NCBI RefSeq assembly: GCF_000429925.1
Contig: NZ_AUCU01000020.1
Location: 1 to 64,000, forward strand
DNA: 64,000 nucleotides
Direction of reading: 5' to 3'
Source of the DNA: Desulfatirhabdium butyrativorans DSM 18734
GTDB lineage: Bacteria; Desulfobacterota; Desulfobacteria; Desulfobacterales; Desulfatirhabdiaceae
This document shows, in pieces, positions 9,127 to 18,195 of the stretch. Under the pieces are notes generated by a model, which saw only the letters and a program-made list of their open reading frames with translations, searched no databases and was not told where the DNA came from. A program made the position numbers and the translations under genes. The number at the start of each line of letters is the position of its first letter. Position 1 is the first letter of the stretch.

Positions 9127-10185
9127 TCAGACGGCCATCGATTTTTTCATGCGAAGTTCCTTCCTCGCTCCGAAAATAAAGGCGATGATAATGTATAGAG
9201 CCAGTACAGTCACGACGCTCAGAATGACAAATGTCGCCGAATTATCGAGCAGTGTCCCATATGCTGGATACATTTTTGCGAGCAGTTTGAACAGGATCGA
9301 GACGGCGCATCCGATTACCGAACACCCGAAAGCGATGCGGATTCCATATCCCTTGATATACTTTGTGGCGACAGAGCCGATTTGGGCGCCAATTGCAGCA
9401 CCCATCAACATCACGATGGCAGCCACCAATTCCGTTCGACCTTTGAAAGTATAGGATGCGGCTCCGTATAACCCCGACATCATGACTTCAAACAAGTCCG
9501 TCCCAACAGCTACATGGGTGGGGCATCCGATAAAGTAAATCAATGCAGGCATCCGGATCAGACCACCACCGATACCCAGAATGCCGGCAAGAACGCCCGT
9601 CAGAAAGCTGACCAAAATCGGAAGCCATGCAGAACAATAAATCCCTGCCATCTTGAAATGGACCATCGGGGGGATCTTGATTTTATGAAGCGCCTTATGC
9701 CATTCAATGCCTGTAGCCAGCGCATCCACCTGTTTTCCCTCACGGGCCGCTGCACGCTCCTTCTGTTTTCGTTTGGCAACGTCGTGAAAGACCATCCATG
9801 TAATGAAAACCAGAAGGACCAGATAGATCCATCGAACCACTTTTTCAACATTCCCCAATCGTTCCAAATACATGACCGCCTGGGCGCCAACCTCGAAACC
9901 GATAATGGTTCCCCCCAGCATGATAAAACCCAATTTATAATCGACATTACCGAATTTTCCATGCCGCATGGTCGATATCAAGGATTTGCCGGCCATTTGC
10001 GCAATATCCGTTCCAATAGCAAAGGCCATCGGAAAACCAAGCATGTTCAGTCCGGGGGTGACCATCCATGCCCCGCCCATTCCGAAAAATCCGCCAATTA
10101 CGCCCAGACCGGCACCCAGAATGATCAGACCGGGCCAGAATATATTGACCCCAGAAATCGGCATATGCATATACATCCATTCCAT
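9127..10185 (-). CDS. TauE/SafE-family anion exporter (probable sulfite/organosulfonate-type transporter)
   Basis: Inner-membrane protein of 352 residues with about eight to nine hydrophobic segments. The first contains the glycine-rich family signature GAGLGVIGGFFGMGGAWMV and a second copy, GVLAGILGIGGGLIRMPALI, starts the second half; this duplication is typical of TauE/SafE (DUF81) proteins. A charged cytoplasmic loop of about 60 residues separates the halves. The start ATG 10185 is preceded by GGAGGATG. Family members export sulfite, sulfoacetate or related anions; in a sulfate reducer sulfite or sulfate traffic is plausible, but the substrate is not visible in the sequence. Neighbours are a small membrane protein upstream and a lipoprotein downstream on the same strand. 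Confidence 0.88.
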   Translation of the reverse strand: MEWMYMHMPISGVNIFWPGLIILGAGLGVIGGFFGMGGAWMVTPGLNMLGFPMAFAIGTDIAQMAGKSLISTMRHGKFGNVDYKLGFIMLGGTIIGFEVGAQAVMYLERLGNVEKVVRWIYLVLLVFITWMVFHDVAKRKQKERAAAREGKQVDALATGIEWHKALHKIKIPPMVHFKMAGIYCSAWLPILVSFLTGVLAGILGIGGGLIRMPALIYFIGCPTHVAVGTDLFEVMMSGLYGAASYTFKGRTELVAAIVMLMGAAIGAQIGSVATKYIKGYGIRIAFGCSVIGCAVSILFKLLAKMYPAYGTLLDNSATFVILSVVTVLALYIIIAFIFGARKELRMKKSMAV

Positions 10186-10221
10186 AAGGCATCCTCCTTA
10201 ATTTATACCCATAAGGTTGTA

Positions 10222-10542
10222 TCAGTGTTCCGCAAGTTCGCGGGATTTCAGATCGAGTCCAATGAGTTGCATGAGCCAATCCGCCAACGTACCGAAAATG
10301 ACACCCACTATCGGAATGATGATAATGGTTACAAGCGTGAAATAGAGATGGCTTTCATTGTAAAGGTTAGCCCACCAAGCCTGCCAAGCCGGAAGCCCCC
10401 TTGTATCGGCCACGATCACAATATTGGCGATTTTTCCGCCGCCTGCCGCCAGGGCCAGTGTCGGCATCATCAAAACGCCTGCCACCAGCGTCATCCAAAG
10501 CGAGTTCATCCTTTTCATCCATCTTTTTCGAGCGGTTTTCAT
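10222..10542 (-). CDS. Small membrane protein paired with TauE-type exporter
   Basis: A 106-residue protein with a cleavable-looking signal sequence (positively charged start, then LWMTLVAGVLMMPTLALA) and a C-terminal transmembrane helix (TLVTIIIIPIVGVIFGTLAD). ATG 10542 is chosen over ATG 10548 because AGGAGG would abut the latter but is six bases from the former. It ends 36 bp before the TauE-type gene, and I recall similar small proteins beside this exporter in other sulfate reducers, so an accessory subunit role is inferred. No catalytic motif is visible. Confidence 0.75.
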   Translation of the reverse strand: MKTARKRWMKRMNSLWMTLVAGVLMMPTLALAAGGGKIANIVIVADTRGLPAWQAWWANLYNESHLYFTLVTIIIIPIVGVIFGTLADWLMQLIGLDLKSRELAEH

Positions 10543-10564
10543 ATCCATCCTCCTTTACGAATGA

Positions 10565-10975
10565 TTAACGAACAACCAGGACCGAACACGGCGCATAGGC
10601 CACCACTTTTGCAGCAACACTGCCCAGCAGCAATTGTTCCAGCCCGGATCGACTTTTATGCCCCATGACGATCAGATCAAAACCGTTTTGCTTTGCATGC
10701 GTAATAATGGCGTCTGCAGCAGAAGCCGCCCCCACAACAACCTTTTCCACCGATACGCCCTTCTCTCTTGCCAGTTTTTCCGCATCCTCAACGACTGCCG
10801 CTGCAGCTGCCCTCAGGGATTCTTTAACCCTATGGGCCACCTCCTCCATATCAATCAAATCGGGAAACACGCTGATCAACGAAAGTTGTGCTTTCTCCTG
10901 CTTCGCCATTTCCAGGGCGCTTGCAAAAGCTTTTTGGGAGTACGTCGATTTGTCGATAGCCACCAAAATTTTCAT
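10565..10975 (-). CDS. Universal stress protein, UspA family
   Basis: A single-domain cytoplasmic Usp of 136 residues. It starts MKILVAIDKSTYSQKAF and ends with the nucleotide-binding motif G-H-K-S-R-SG-(9)-GS (GHKSRSGLEQLLLGSVA) followed by APCSVLVVR, which marks the ATP-binding subgroup. ATG 10975 has a strong AGGAGGAGG site seven bases upstream. It is the first gene of the minus-strand run usp, small membrane protein, TauE-type exporter, lipoprotein (gap 22 bp to the next gene). Members modulate stress survival; the specific role here is unknown. Confidence 0.93.
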   Translation of the reverse strand: MKILVAIDKSTYSQKAFASALEMAKQEKAQLSLISVFPDLIDMEEVAHRVKESLRAAAAAVVEDAEKLAREKGVSVEKVVVGAASAADAIITHAKQNGFDLIVMGHKSRSGLEQLLLGSVAAKVVAYAPCSVLVVR

Positions 10976-11339
10976 GTCTACCTCCTCCTTTCAAATGATG
11001 ATAACTTTTTGTTTTTTAACCCCAGGTACTCGGTATTCACGCATCCTTGGACGTTTGCCACTATTGCAACCCGGATACCATGCGTGATTATCGATTTCAT
11101 CATGTCCTAATCTTCAAAGATATTTCCTGATCGATCTATTTTTATAAGGGTTTTTGTCATATTTTTTCACGCAATACGGGCAAAAGAAATCGTTTTTTGC
11201 GATATAATGCGCATATCGCAATGTGTTATCGGCACGATAATGGGTTGCGGGAATTGCTTGATTCGACGCTTCGATTTGATTTATAGATATTCCATGATGT
11301 CGATTGGATTCCGCTTGCACGATCAGAAAGGGTTTATCT
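10976..11339. other. Intergenic region between divergent usp and sensor-regulator genes
   Basis: 364 bp, A+T-rich, expected to carry the promoters of both flanking genes. A minus-strand frame at 11114-11377 encodes a CPYC-containing peptide, but it overlaps the next gene antiparallel and has no good ribosome-binding site, so I do not call it. No clear operator symmetry is seen. Confidence 0.5.
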
Positions 11340-13829
11340 ATGCGCATCTTTTTCAGAGAAGTGAATGAAAGCACCACAATCTGGAAAAAATTGACTGGGA
11401 TGAGCCTTCGTCAAAAGCTTTTCCTGGTAGTTCTGCTGCCTGTGGTTCTTTGCCTGCTCATCTCGGGTTGGATCACCAATGTTTTTTCCAGCAAATTTTT
11501 GAATCTTGCGCTACAGAGAACATCTTACATGGGCGGTCTTGCGCAAGCTTACGAAATCGAACGGTTGTTGGATCAGGCAAGGAAAAACATCATCGGTCTT
11601 TCTGGGGAAACGATATCTCCAGAAAGGCTGGAGCATTGGATTCGAGCTCAGCACAAATTTGGCCAAACCGGTTACCGGGAAATCGCCTATATCGGTCTGG
11701 AATCCGAGAAGCGATATTATTTCCTGAAGACAGAAGCAGAGGATAGAATCGTTCGGATTCCATCCTCACAGATTTCCGAGATCAAACCCAACCCCATCAC
11801 GGTTTTTGATACCCTTCGTACCGCCGGAAAAGATCAGGTTTATCTCAGTGACATTGTCGAAACGTTTTACCCTTTTTCTTCCGGAACCAATACCCATCCT
11901 TTGACGCACGTTCTTTTCCGGATGGCCATCCCCTGCATGAACAATGGTTCAATGGATGGCATCCTGCTGCTGGGTATCGATGCCCGCTGGATTCGCAATA
12001 TCCTTTCCCTGTACCACTCGACCCAGTCACCCCTGTATGCCTTTCCTCGAACTCCCGAAATCCGCTACAGCTTTATTTTCGATCGTCTTGGATGGATGCT
12101 CTTTGAATCCGAAAGCCTTGAGAACGAGCTGGGTGATCTTGCTACCACCCGGATTCGGAATGAGATGAAAGGAACAATCGGAAAACCCGGCTATTCAATT
12201 TGTTTTCGCCCATCCGCAGAATACACCACGTTCTGGAACATGGTCAGCGCTGTCCAGCGCGGACTGCATGGTGTCATTCCCGTAGATGAAGATGGCAACT
12301 TTTCCTCCTCAATCCGAAGCAATGGCTTTTTGGTCTATTCCCCAATCCGCTTTCGAACACGTCCAAATGCCGAACCCGACATCGTCATGGGGCTGGCTTA
12401 TCTTGATCGAACGAACGTCACTTTAGCCGCCCAACTCAAGCATATCGACGTGATGCTCATCATCACACTTTGCGCAACCGCCCTGGTGAGTCTGTATATC
12501 CTGTGGATCAGCCGGTTGTTGACAAGGCCTCTCCAAGCTCTCGCTACGGCAGTCATGCGCATTCAGCCGAATCAATTACAAGAGAGAATCCATCTGACAA
12601 ACCTGGATCAGGAAACCTATCTTTTGCAGGATACGATCAACAGGCTGCTGGAGGCCATTTCGGGGCAGGTGGCTTTGATTCAACATCAGAACAAGATGAT
12701 TCAGATGGCGGAGCAACGTGAACGACTGATTCCAGAGGAAATGAATGTCATTGCAACAGATGAAATGGATCAATTGCCGGAACTGTGCGGCAAAAGCCCT
12801 GCCATCCTTGCATTGAAGACTGAAATCCTCAAAGCGGCAAAATCAGAGGCTGACGTCTTGATTACCGGAGAGACCGGTACCGGAAAACAATTGGCGGCAG
12901 AGGCCATTCATCGACACAGCAGCCGTTGCAACCAACCATTCATCACGCTCAATTGCGGCGCTCTCGACGAAAACCTGCTCCTGGATGCACTTTTCGGGCA
13001 CATACCCGGTGCTTTTTCCGAGGCTAAAACGGAAAGGAAAGGGGCCTTTCTTTCGGCGGACAAAGGAACGTTGTTCCTCGATGAAATCGGGAACGCATCA
13101 CTTAAGGTCCAGCAATCGCTTCTGCGAACGCTCTCTACCCAGACCATACGACCGCTTGGATCGGATAAGGAAATCCATATCGATGTCAGACTTATTGCTG
13201 CAACCAACGAAAATATGACATCTCTGATCGAAAGAGGCGTTTTCCGTGAGGATCTCTATTTTCGATTGAATGTCATTTCCATCACGACCCCTCCGCTTCG
13301 GGATCGCATCGACGATATTCCGGCTTTGGTTCATCTGTTTTTGCTCGAATCGATGCGGGAGATGGGCAAGAGAAATGTCGGCATCAGTCGAGGAGCGATG
13401 GAAAGGCTCAAAAACTATCGGTGGCCAGGAAATGTGAGGGAACTCAAAAATTGTATTACCCGAGCCGTAGCCATGGTCGACAGCGATGTTCTTCAGACCC
13501 AGGATATTCGACTTGAGCCAATCGATGATGTTTCGTACCTGGAAGAAACTGATCCGTTGAACGTATTCAATCAGAAGAAAAAGCTCCCGGATTCATCAAA
13601 AACCACACCCAAGAATATTTCCTCCCGAAAATTGAATAAACGTCAGCAGATTGCCCTTCCGATCATTCAGAAAAAAGGACGGATCAGCCGGTCGGAATAC
13701 CAAAAAATCATCGGCAATAGCACGCCGCCCCGAACCGCACAATACGATCTCAACGACTTAACGCAAAAGGGATTCCTGGAAAAGGTAGGGAAAGGTCCAG
13801 CAACTCGCTATGTTCCGATTGTAGAATAA
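11340..13829 (+). CDS. Membrane-anchored AAA+ regulator resembling sigma-54 activators, with altered GAFTGA loop and winged-helix C-terminus
   Basis: A one-component sensor-regulator of 829 residues. ATG 11340 (MRIFFREVNES) is chosen over TTG 11304 because AGAAAGGG precedes it. Order: TM1 at about 25-47, a periplasmic sensor of about 320 residues, TM2 at about 369-391, a HAMP-like linker, then an AAA+ domain at about 485-720. The AAA+ domain has Walker A GETGTGK and Walker B GTLFLDEIGN, an arginine-finger region FREDLYFRLNV, and RWPGNVREL. The sigma-54 contact loop reads GAFSEA, not GAFTGA. The C-terminus (about 760-829) is not a Fis-type helix but looks like a winged helix (GRISRSEYQKIIG...DLTQKGFLEKVGKG). 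It may activate sigma-54 promoters poorly or act differently. The gene overlaps the convergent KptA-like gene by 22 bp. Confidence 0.82.
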   Translation: MRIFFREVNESTTIWKKLTGMSLRQKLFLVVLLPVVLCLLISGWITNVFSSKFLNLALQRTSYMGGLAQAYEIERLLDQARKNIIGLSGETISPERLEHWIRAQHKFGQTGYREIAYIGLESEKRYYFLKTEAEDRIVRIPSSQISEIKPNPITVFDTLRTAGKDQVYLSDIVETFYPFSSGTNTHPLTHVLFRMAIPCMNNGSMDGILLLGIDARWIRNILSLYHSTQSPLYAFPRTPEIRYSFIFDRLGWMLFESESLENELGDLATTRIRNEMKGTIGKPGYSICFRPSAEYTTFWNMVSAVQRGLHGVIPVDEDGNFSSSIRSNGFLVYSPIRFRTRPNAEPDIVMGLAYLDRTNVTLAAQLKHIDVMLIITLCATALVSLYILWISRLLTRPLQALATAVMRIQPNQLQERIHLTNLDQETYLLQDTINRLLEAISGQVALIQHQNKMIQMAEQRERLIPEEMNVIATDEMDQLPELCGKSPAILALKTEILKAAKSEADVLITGETGTGKQLAAEAIHRHSSRCNQPFITLNCGALDENLLLDALFGHIPGAFSEAKTERKGAFLSADKGTLFLDEIGNASLKVQQSLLRTLSTQTIRPLGSDKEIHIDVRLIAATNENMTSLIERGVFREDLYFRLNVISITTPPLRDRIDDIPALVHLFLLESMREMGKRNVGISRGAMERLKNYRWPGNVRELKNCITRAVAMVDSDVLQTQDIRLEPIDDVSYLEETDPLNVFNQKKKLPDSSKTTPKNISSRKLNKRQQIALPIIQKKGRISRSEYQKIIGNSTPPRTAQYDLNDLTQKGFLEKVGKGPATRYVPIVE

Positions 13830-14557
13830 GGCTTGCGAAGGCTTCTGCGGCGGTCTTTCTTCCATTCGATCTGTTTTTTCCGACCAGATTTTCTGCCTGA
13901 AACAGGCTTCTGATCCAGTTGTTCCAGATCGATGAAATATCCACCAGAAATGGAGGGTTTTGTTATCTTCTGCGTTTGATCCTGTTTAACGGTATCGCGA
14001 TCCATACGAAGGACTTTTTCGAGCGGCGGCCCAAAAAGGCTGACATTCGGTATATAGGAACTCAGATACATCTCTCCCATCATTTGAAACTGGCCTCCCG
14101 CATCGATTGCCATCCGCGTATTGACACCGACCACTACGGGTTTGGGATCGATTCGTTTTCCAAAGCGTTGAGCAGTCTCAAGAGCGGAAACCAACCATAC
14201 CGAACTATACATCGTCGGCAGCATTCCTCGATCCAGCACATGGGCATAAGCCTTTCTGCGAACTGCCGTATACAACAACTTTGGCGGATGAAAACATGGC
14301 TCAATACAAGGCAGCTTTTCTCGATCTGTCGCCCGTATCCAGGCGTCATGAATTTCAAAGGAAGATTGCTCCCCTTGCTTTTGCAACTCCAGGATATCGA
14401 TCTCCCGGACATAGCCAAAACCTTCTTCCTCGTGAAGCGCCTGAAGCAGATGCCGCATCCGAACAAAACCATTTTCATCGGGAACCAATCCATATTCATC
14501 GGGTTTTCTGCCCAAAATATATGCAATCAGCTTTTCCAGGATTCGGATGGATTTCAC
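13808..14557 (-). CDS. Tpt1/KptA-like protein (RNA 2'-phosphotransferase fold), catalytic motif degenerate
   Basis: A 249-residue cytoplasmic protein. The N-terminus (LEKLIAYILGRKPDEYGL, then DENGFVRMRHLLQAL) follows the pattern of the KptA/Tpt1 N-terminal lobe, where functional enzymes have LRHxP...GL..D..GW. Here Arg-His is replaced by Gly-Arg. The middle part (LYTAVRRKAYAHVLDRGM, VWLVSALETAQRFG, VVVGVNTRMAIDAGG) follows the NAD-binding lobe but lacks the usual HGT. The C-terminal 50 residues are very basic. Start is GTG 14557 with GGAG upstream. It may be a degenerate ADP-ribosyl-binding protein, perhaps nucleic-acid binding. It is convergent with, and overlaps by 22 bp, the AAA+ regulator gene. 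Family assignment is by motif only. Confidence 0.6.
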   Translation of the reverse strand: MKSIRILEKLIAYILGRKPDEYGLVPDENGFVRMRHLLQALHEEEGFGYVREIDILELQKQGEQSSFEIHDAWIRATDREKLPCIEPCFHPPKLLYTAVRRKAYAHVLDRGMLPTMYSSVWLVSALETAQRFGKRIDPKPVVVGVNTRMAIDAGGQFQMMGEMYLSSYIPNVSLFGPPLEKVLRMDRDTVKQDQTQKITKPSISGGYFIDLEQLDQKPVSGRKSGRKKQIEWKKDRRRSLRKPYSTIGT

Positions 14558-14603
14558 CAGATGTTCACAACTCCATTCAGCGTAGGTATACTACGCCAAA
14601 CAA

Positions 14604-14635
14604 AAAACGGCGCCCCATCAGGGAGACGCCGTTTT
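14604..14635 (-). terminator. Rho-independent terminator of the cold-shock gene
   Basis: On the minus strand the stem AAAACGGCG...CGCCGTTTT encloses GGG/CCC pairs and a TGAT loop and runs into TTTTTTG. It lies about 80 bp after the csp stop codon and just upstream of the KptA-like gene, insulating the two. Confidence 0.8.
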
Positions 14636-14713
14636 CGGTTCAATTCAGGCCATTGGGACCATAGTGGTACATAAGACAATACGACCATTAGCCTTCATGG
14701 CAGTTTTCGGGAA

Positions 14714-14914
14714 TTATAATTTTTGTACATTTTTTGCCGCAGGGCCTCGATCCGTTTCTTCGATATCAAAGCTGACGCGATCCCCCTCAGCCAGCGTTCG
14801 AAACCCCTGCATGTTGATGGCCGAATGATGAACGAAAATGTCTTTGCCATTTTCTTGTTCGATGAATCCAAAACCCTTCTTGTCATTGAACCACTTCACG
14901 ATCCCTTTTGCCAT
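14714..14914 (-). CDS. Cold-shock protein, CspA family
   Basis: A 66-residue single cold-shock domain ([18 protein letters not shown]). It has both RNA-binding motifs: RNP1 KGFGFI and RNP2 DIFVHH. The sequence ends [10 protein letters not shown]. It binds single-stranded nucleic acid as an RNA chaperone. ATG 14914 is preceded by AAGGAGATT. A long non-coding stretch lies upstream and would allow a long 5' leader as in thermoregulated csp genes, though I cannot show one. Confidence 0.96.
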   Translation of the reverse strand: MAKGIVKWFNDKKGFGFIEQENGKDIFVHHSAINMQGFRTLAEGDRVSFDIEETDRGPAAKNVQKL

Positions 14915-15936
14915 GACCTAAATCTCCTTCTCTTTTTTTGTGATGAAAACAGGGCAACTGCTGCCTTGGTCCTACCCATCGCATTCGAATGTTAACCAAC
15001 ATGTTTCTTGTTATTTTAGTGCCTCGATGCGCAAAATCTGCTTCAATAATTAAGAAAACGGTTTTTCCATTCACATCACTTCGGCAACAGAAAGAGACTC
15101 GAACATGCCGAAATTCCGCCATGGCAGAACTGATTCCCGGATTTCCCTGGAACGACGGCCGATGCACGCCTTTGCGGAATCATGTTCCTGAAACTCCTGT
15201 TTCCCGATCACAACGTATTCACAAAAAAACCGGCAATATGTATCGTATGCCCCGGAGGCATTCATTGTTCCGCAATCATACAAAAACCCACCCATAGAAA
15301 ATTAGTTTCCTCATGGCATAACAAGAGAAAGAGCGAGAGGTAAGGGGTTCTGTAACAGTATTGATAAGGAGAAGTAGGCAAGGAAGGTAGTCAGGATAAT
15401 CGAAGGGTATCGAACATTTAAGCAATACGGCAACCGTCGATAACTTCGAGCGACTTCTTGGGATCGGTCAAGATATGCAAAAGCGGGCGATCTCAGATTT
15501 CCTCCGAAGAGGGTGACAAAACGGCACCAAAACACAATGATTTTCTCAAAAGACAAGCGACGAAAATTTTTCGGGCTTGACCACCAAAGCTATTCCGACT
15601 TCTTATTGTCGGTGTTTTCAGGAAAGACGTTCTTGTCAAGCATCGGTGCTGACCACGCCTATATGAAAGTCTTTTGATCCGTTTCCTTACATCAAGCTCT
15701 CTTGATTTGTCAATAGATTTTCTACGCAGATTGATGCTGAATTGGGTTGGGTTGGTTGACAAAATGGAATCACCCCGTCCTTGCCAGCCATTCTGCGGAA
15801 GAACGCCAGTTCATCGATAAGCGAAAGGTATCTTCTTGACCATTTCACAACGAAAAGTTAAATTGTATTGGTTTTAATCGGATTTCTTCAACACATGTTC
15901 GTGTATGACTTCGTATTATCAGGCGAGACGATTCCG
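14915..15936. other. One-kilobase region without a convincing gene
   Basis: Lies between the divergent csp and DUF6178 genes. Short frames exist on both strands (for example 14989-15297 and 15071-15295) but none has a plausible composition or ribosome site. The first 200 bp upstream of csp presumably hold its promoter and leader. No repeat, tRNA or strong hairpin is apparent. Confidence 0.5.
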
Positions 15937-17685
15937 ATGCGCCATCTTTCTCCCATCCCACCGAAGATTGAGAGACAACTTGCCGAACTCGCAGAAAAGC
16001 GAAAGCATCTGCTGAGCCTTCCTGCAGAAAAGGCTTTGTCCACTATTTTAGAGGAACCGAATGGTCTTGCCCTCGTCCGGTCCTTTCCAGAGGAAGACAT
16101 CTATCTGCTCATCAAAGAAATAGGACCGGAGGATGCTCTGCCAATCCTTTCCCTGGCATCCAATCGTCAATGGCAGTTTTGCATCGATATGGAAATTTGG
16201 GATCGGGATCGCATTCACCCAATACAATTCGCGCAATGGATGAATCTTCTCCTCACTGCAGACCCAGATCGATTCATTCAATGGGTTATCGAAGAACAGA
16301 TCCAGCCTATCGAATACTTTTTGCAACAACACATTGAACTGTTCATCCGTGAACATGATCAGGACCCTTCTGATTTCCCCGACGATGCCATTACCCTGGA
16401 CGGAATCTACTATGCTCGGTTTCGTCAACCAGTGCAAAGCGCATCAACTGATGAAATGGGCTCTTCAGATATCGAACAATTTCTGGAAAATTTTCTGAAC
16501 CACCTCTCCGAACATAACGATCATCTCACCTATCAGAACCTGCTGCTGGAAAGCCAATGGGTCATTCCGAGTGAATTGGAGGAAGAAGCTTACCGGCTCC
16601 GGAATGTCAGACTCGCTGAAAAAGGGTTCTTACCATACGAGGAAGCGATCTCCATTTATCAACCAATCGAGCCTGATCATATCCAGCCCAGGGTTCCCCT
16701 GAAAAGTCCGTCGGCACCAGATGGCATTCCGGCAAATCCGTCAATACTGGTTCTACATAACCCTGAGAACCATCCGCTTGACATGACAATGGAGACGCTT
16801 AAAAATGATCCCATTTTCTCGGACGTCCTTGTCGAAATGAGCGCCCTGGCCAATCAGGTAGCCGTCGCCGACAAAATGCGCATCGCCTCACGAGAAGATC
16901 TGTTCGTTCTCATGAAAAAAGTCAGGGCTTATCTTGGAATTGGGATTGAAATCATCTCCGGGAAAAGCCTAACTCCACAAACTGCATCCATCGTCTTGCG
17001 CCGGTACCCGATCTCTGCCGTCTTTCGGGTAGGATATGGCAAACTGATCCGTATGCGACAAAAGGCGGAAACATGGATCAAGAAGAGCTGGTTTCGAAAA
17101 ATGGGGTTGACCCTCGGATTCTGGACCGAACCGGGCATGGGCACAATTGGCGGAATCCTGTTACCGCGGCCGAAATATTATGATTCTGCCTTGGCAGGCA
17201 TGGTCTACCGGGAGTTTTCATCCCTTGATGAAATCATCCGTACGGAAAATCAGCTTCAGTTATGGATTCGAATGGATGAACTCATGCAAAAACTGCATCT
17301 TACCATTTCCCCAAAGGCTTTGAATCGAATCGATCGGGAACATGTTACCTATCAGAGTTGGTTACTGTCGCATTATGCCACTTTTAAACTGAATCGATCT
17401 GGCGAAGAGCTGCCCCTTGATATGAATGGGTTTAAAGCTTTCTTTACGTACCTATGGGAAGAATCTTCAATCAACACTCCCACCCGCAAACAACTGTCCC
17501 GGATATTTCGAAAGGATTTTATAGATTGGCTTGCCGTTTTCACGAAAACATCCCCATCCGAAGTAGTAACATCAATCGGAGATCTCCTCGAAACTCTGTT
17601 TCATGATCTTGAAATGGAACTCGGCTCGGTTTCCATAAATCATCTCGATCCGCGGTTCATTCGTCTGTTCTGTATCAAAACGTGA
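15937..17685 (+). CDS. DUF6178 family protein (function unknown)
   Basis: A 582-residue soluble protein starting MRHLSPIPPKIERQLAELAE. I recall this as DUF6178, a family found mainly in Desulfobacterota and of unknown function. It is leucine- and acid-rich and probably mostly helical: an N-terminal half with repeated short helices (LPAEKALSTILEEP, VRSFPEEDIYLLIKEIGPED), a variable middle at about residues 190-300, and a C-terminal half with VGYGKLIRMRQKAETWIKKSW. No signal peptide or transmembrane helix is present if ATG 15937 is used; ATG 15895 is an alternative start with a hydrophobic extension. It stands alone between two long intergenic regions. Confidence 0.7.
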   Translation: MRHLSPIPPKIERQLAELAEKRKHLLSLPAEKALSTILEEPNGLALVRSFPEEDIYLLIKEIGPEDALPILSLASNRQWQFCIDMEIWDRDRIHPIQFAQWMNLLLTADPDRFIQWVIEEQIQPIEYFLQQHIELFIREHDQDPSDFPDDAITLDGIYYARFRQPVQSASTDEMGSSDIEQFLENFLNHLSEHNDHLTYQNLLLESQWVIPSELEEEAYRLRNVRLAEKGFLPYEEAISIYQPIEPDHIQPRVPLKSPSAPDGIPANPSILVLHNPENHPLDMTMETLKNDPIFSDVLVEMSALANQVAVADKMRIASREDLFVLMKKVRAYLGIGIEIISGKSLTPQTASIVLRRYPISAVFRVGYGKLIRMRQKAETWIKKSWFRKMGLTLGFWTEPGMGTIGGILLPRPKYYDSALAGMVYREFSSLDEIIRTENQLQLWIRMDELMQKLHLTISPKALNRIDREHVTYQSWLLSHYATFKLNRSGEELPLDMNGFKAFFTYLWEESSINTPTRKQLSRIFRKDFIDWLAVFTKTSPSEVVTSIGDLLETLFHDLEMELGSVSINHLDPRFIRLFCIKT

Positions 17686-17759
17686 TTCCTCTGGATGAAA
17701 TCGAAAAATATGACGGACGCGCACGTTACCGTCAGCCCAGCGGAATCCCCCATTCAGCC

Positions 17760-17780
17760 GGCCGGGTTTAAAACCCGGCC
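17760..17780. repeat. Perfect palindrome downstream of DUF6178 gene
   Basis: GGCCGGGTTT-A-AAACCCGGCC forms a perfect 10-bp hairpin 75 bp after the DUF6178 stop codon. It could work as a transcription end signal; the following CTATAG is not T-rich. The GGGTTT/AAACCC core resembles repeat types common in related genomes. Confidence 0.5.
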
Positions 17781-17998
17781 CTATAGCGCACCGCTGAGAA
17801 GAAACCGCCAGGGAGACTTGCGTAGACATGTCAGATTGTCTTTATTGCGAACTTTTAACAAATCATCCAATGGAGCTCTATCGATTATCAACATTCAGAA
17901 TTCGCAGACGTCAGATCGGAAGCCTGATCCCGGAACCAGGTTCCTGTAAGTGTGATGATCTTTTTCAATGGCATCATTCCGGCTTTTATGGGAACTAC

Positions 17999-18121
17999 AG
18001 AGCCAATTGCAAAAGTCCTCTTGTGTCATTCCGGCGAAAGCCGGAATCCAGTCTTTTTAGCACGTTCTGGGCCCCGGCTTTCGCCGGGGTGACCAAATAC
18101 GCTGGTTTTCCAATTGGCTCT
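17999..18121. repeat. MITE-like element: two REP hairpins within 16-bp terminal inverted repeats
   Basis: The outer ends AGAGCCAATTGCAAAA (17999-18014) and TTTTCCAATTGGCTCT (18106-18121) are inverted copies with one mismatch. Inside lie two hairpins: TTCCGGC-GAAA-GCCGGAA (18029-18046) and CCCCGGC-TTTC-GCCGGGG (18072-18089), bounded by GTCATTCC and GGGGTGAC. The whole is 123 bp and ends 75 bp before purB. It has no coding capacity and looks like a non-autonomous mobile or REP-type element. Confidence 0.75.
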
Positions 18122-18195
18122 ACAAACAATCGCAGATATCAACTGCCGCGCAGGAATTGGCCGTGCAGGAACAAGCATTACAGAAAGGATTTTGC

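Noticed and set aside
11114-11377. 87-codon minus-strand frame with a CPYC motif
   Set aside because: Overlaps the start of the AAA+ regulator in antiparallel orientation, lacks a good ribosome site; might deserve a proteomics check but is not supported.
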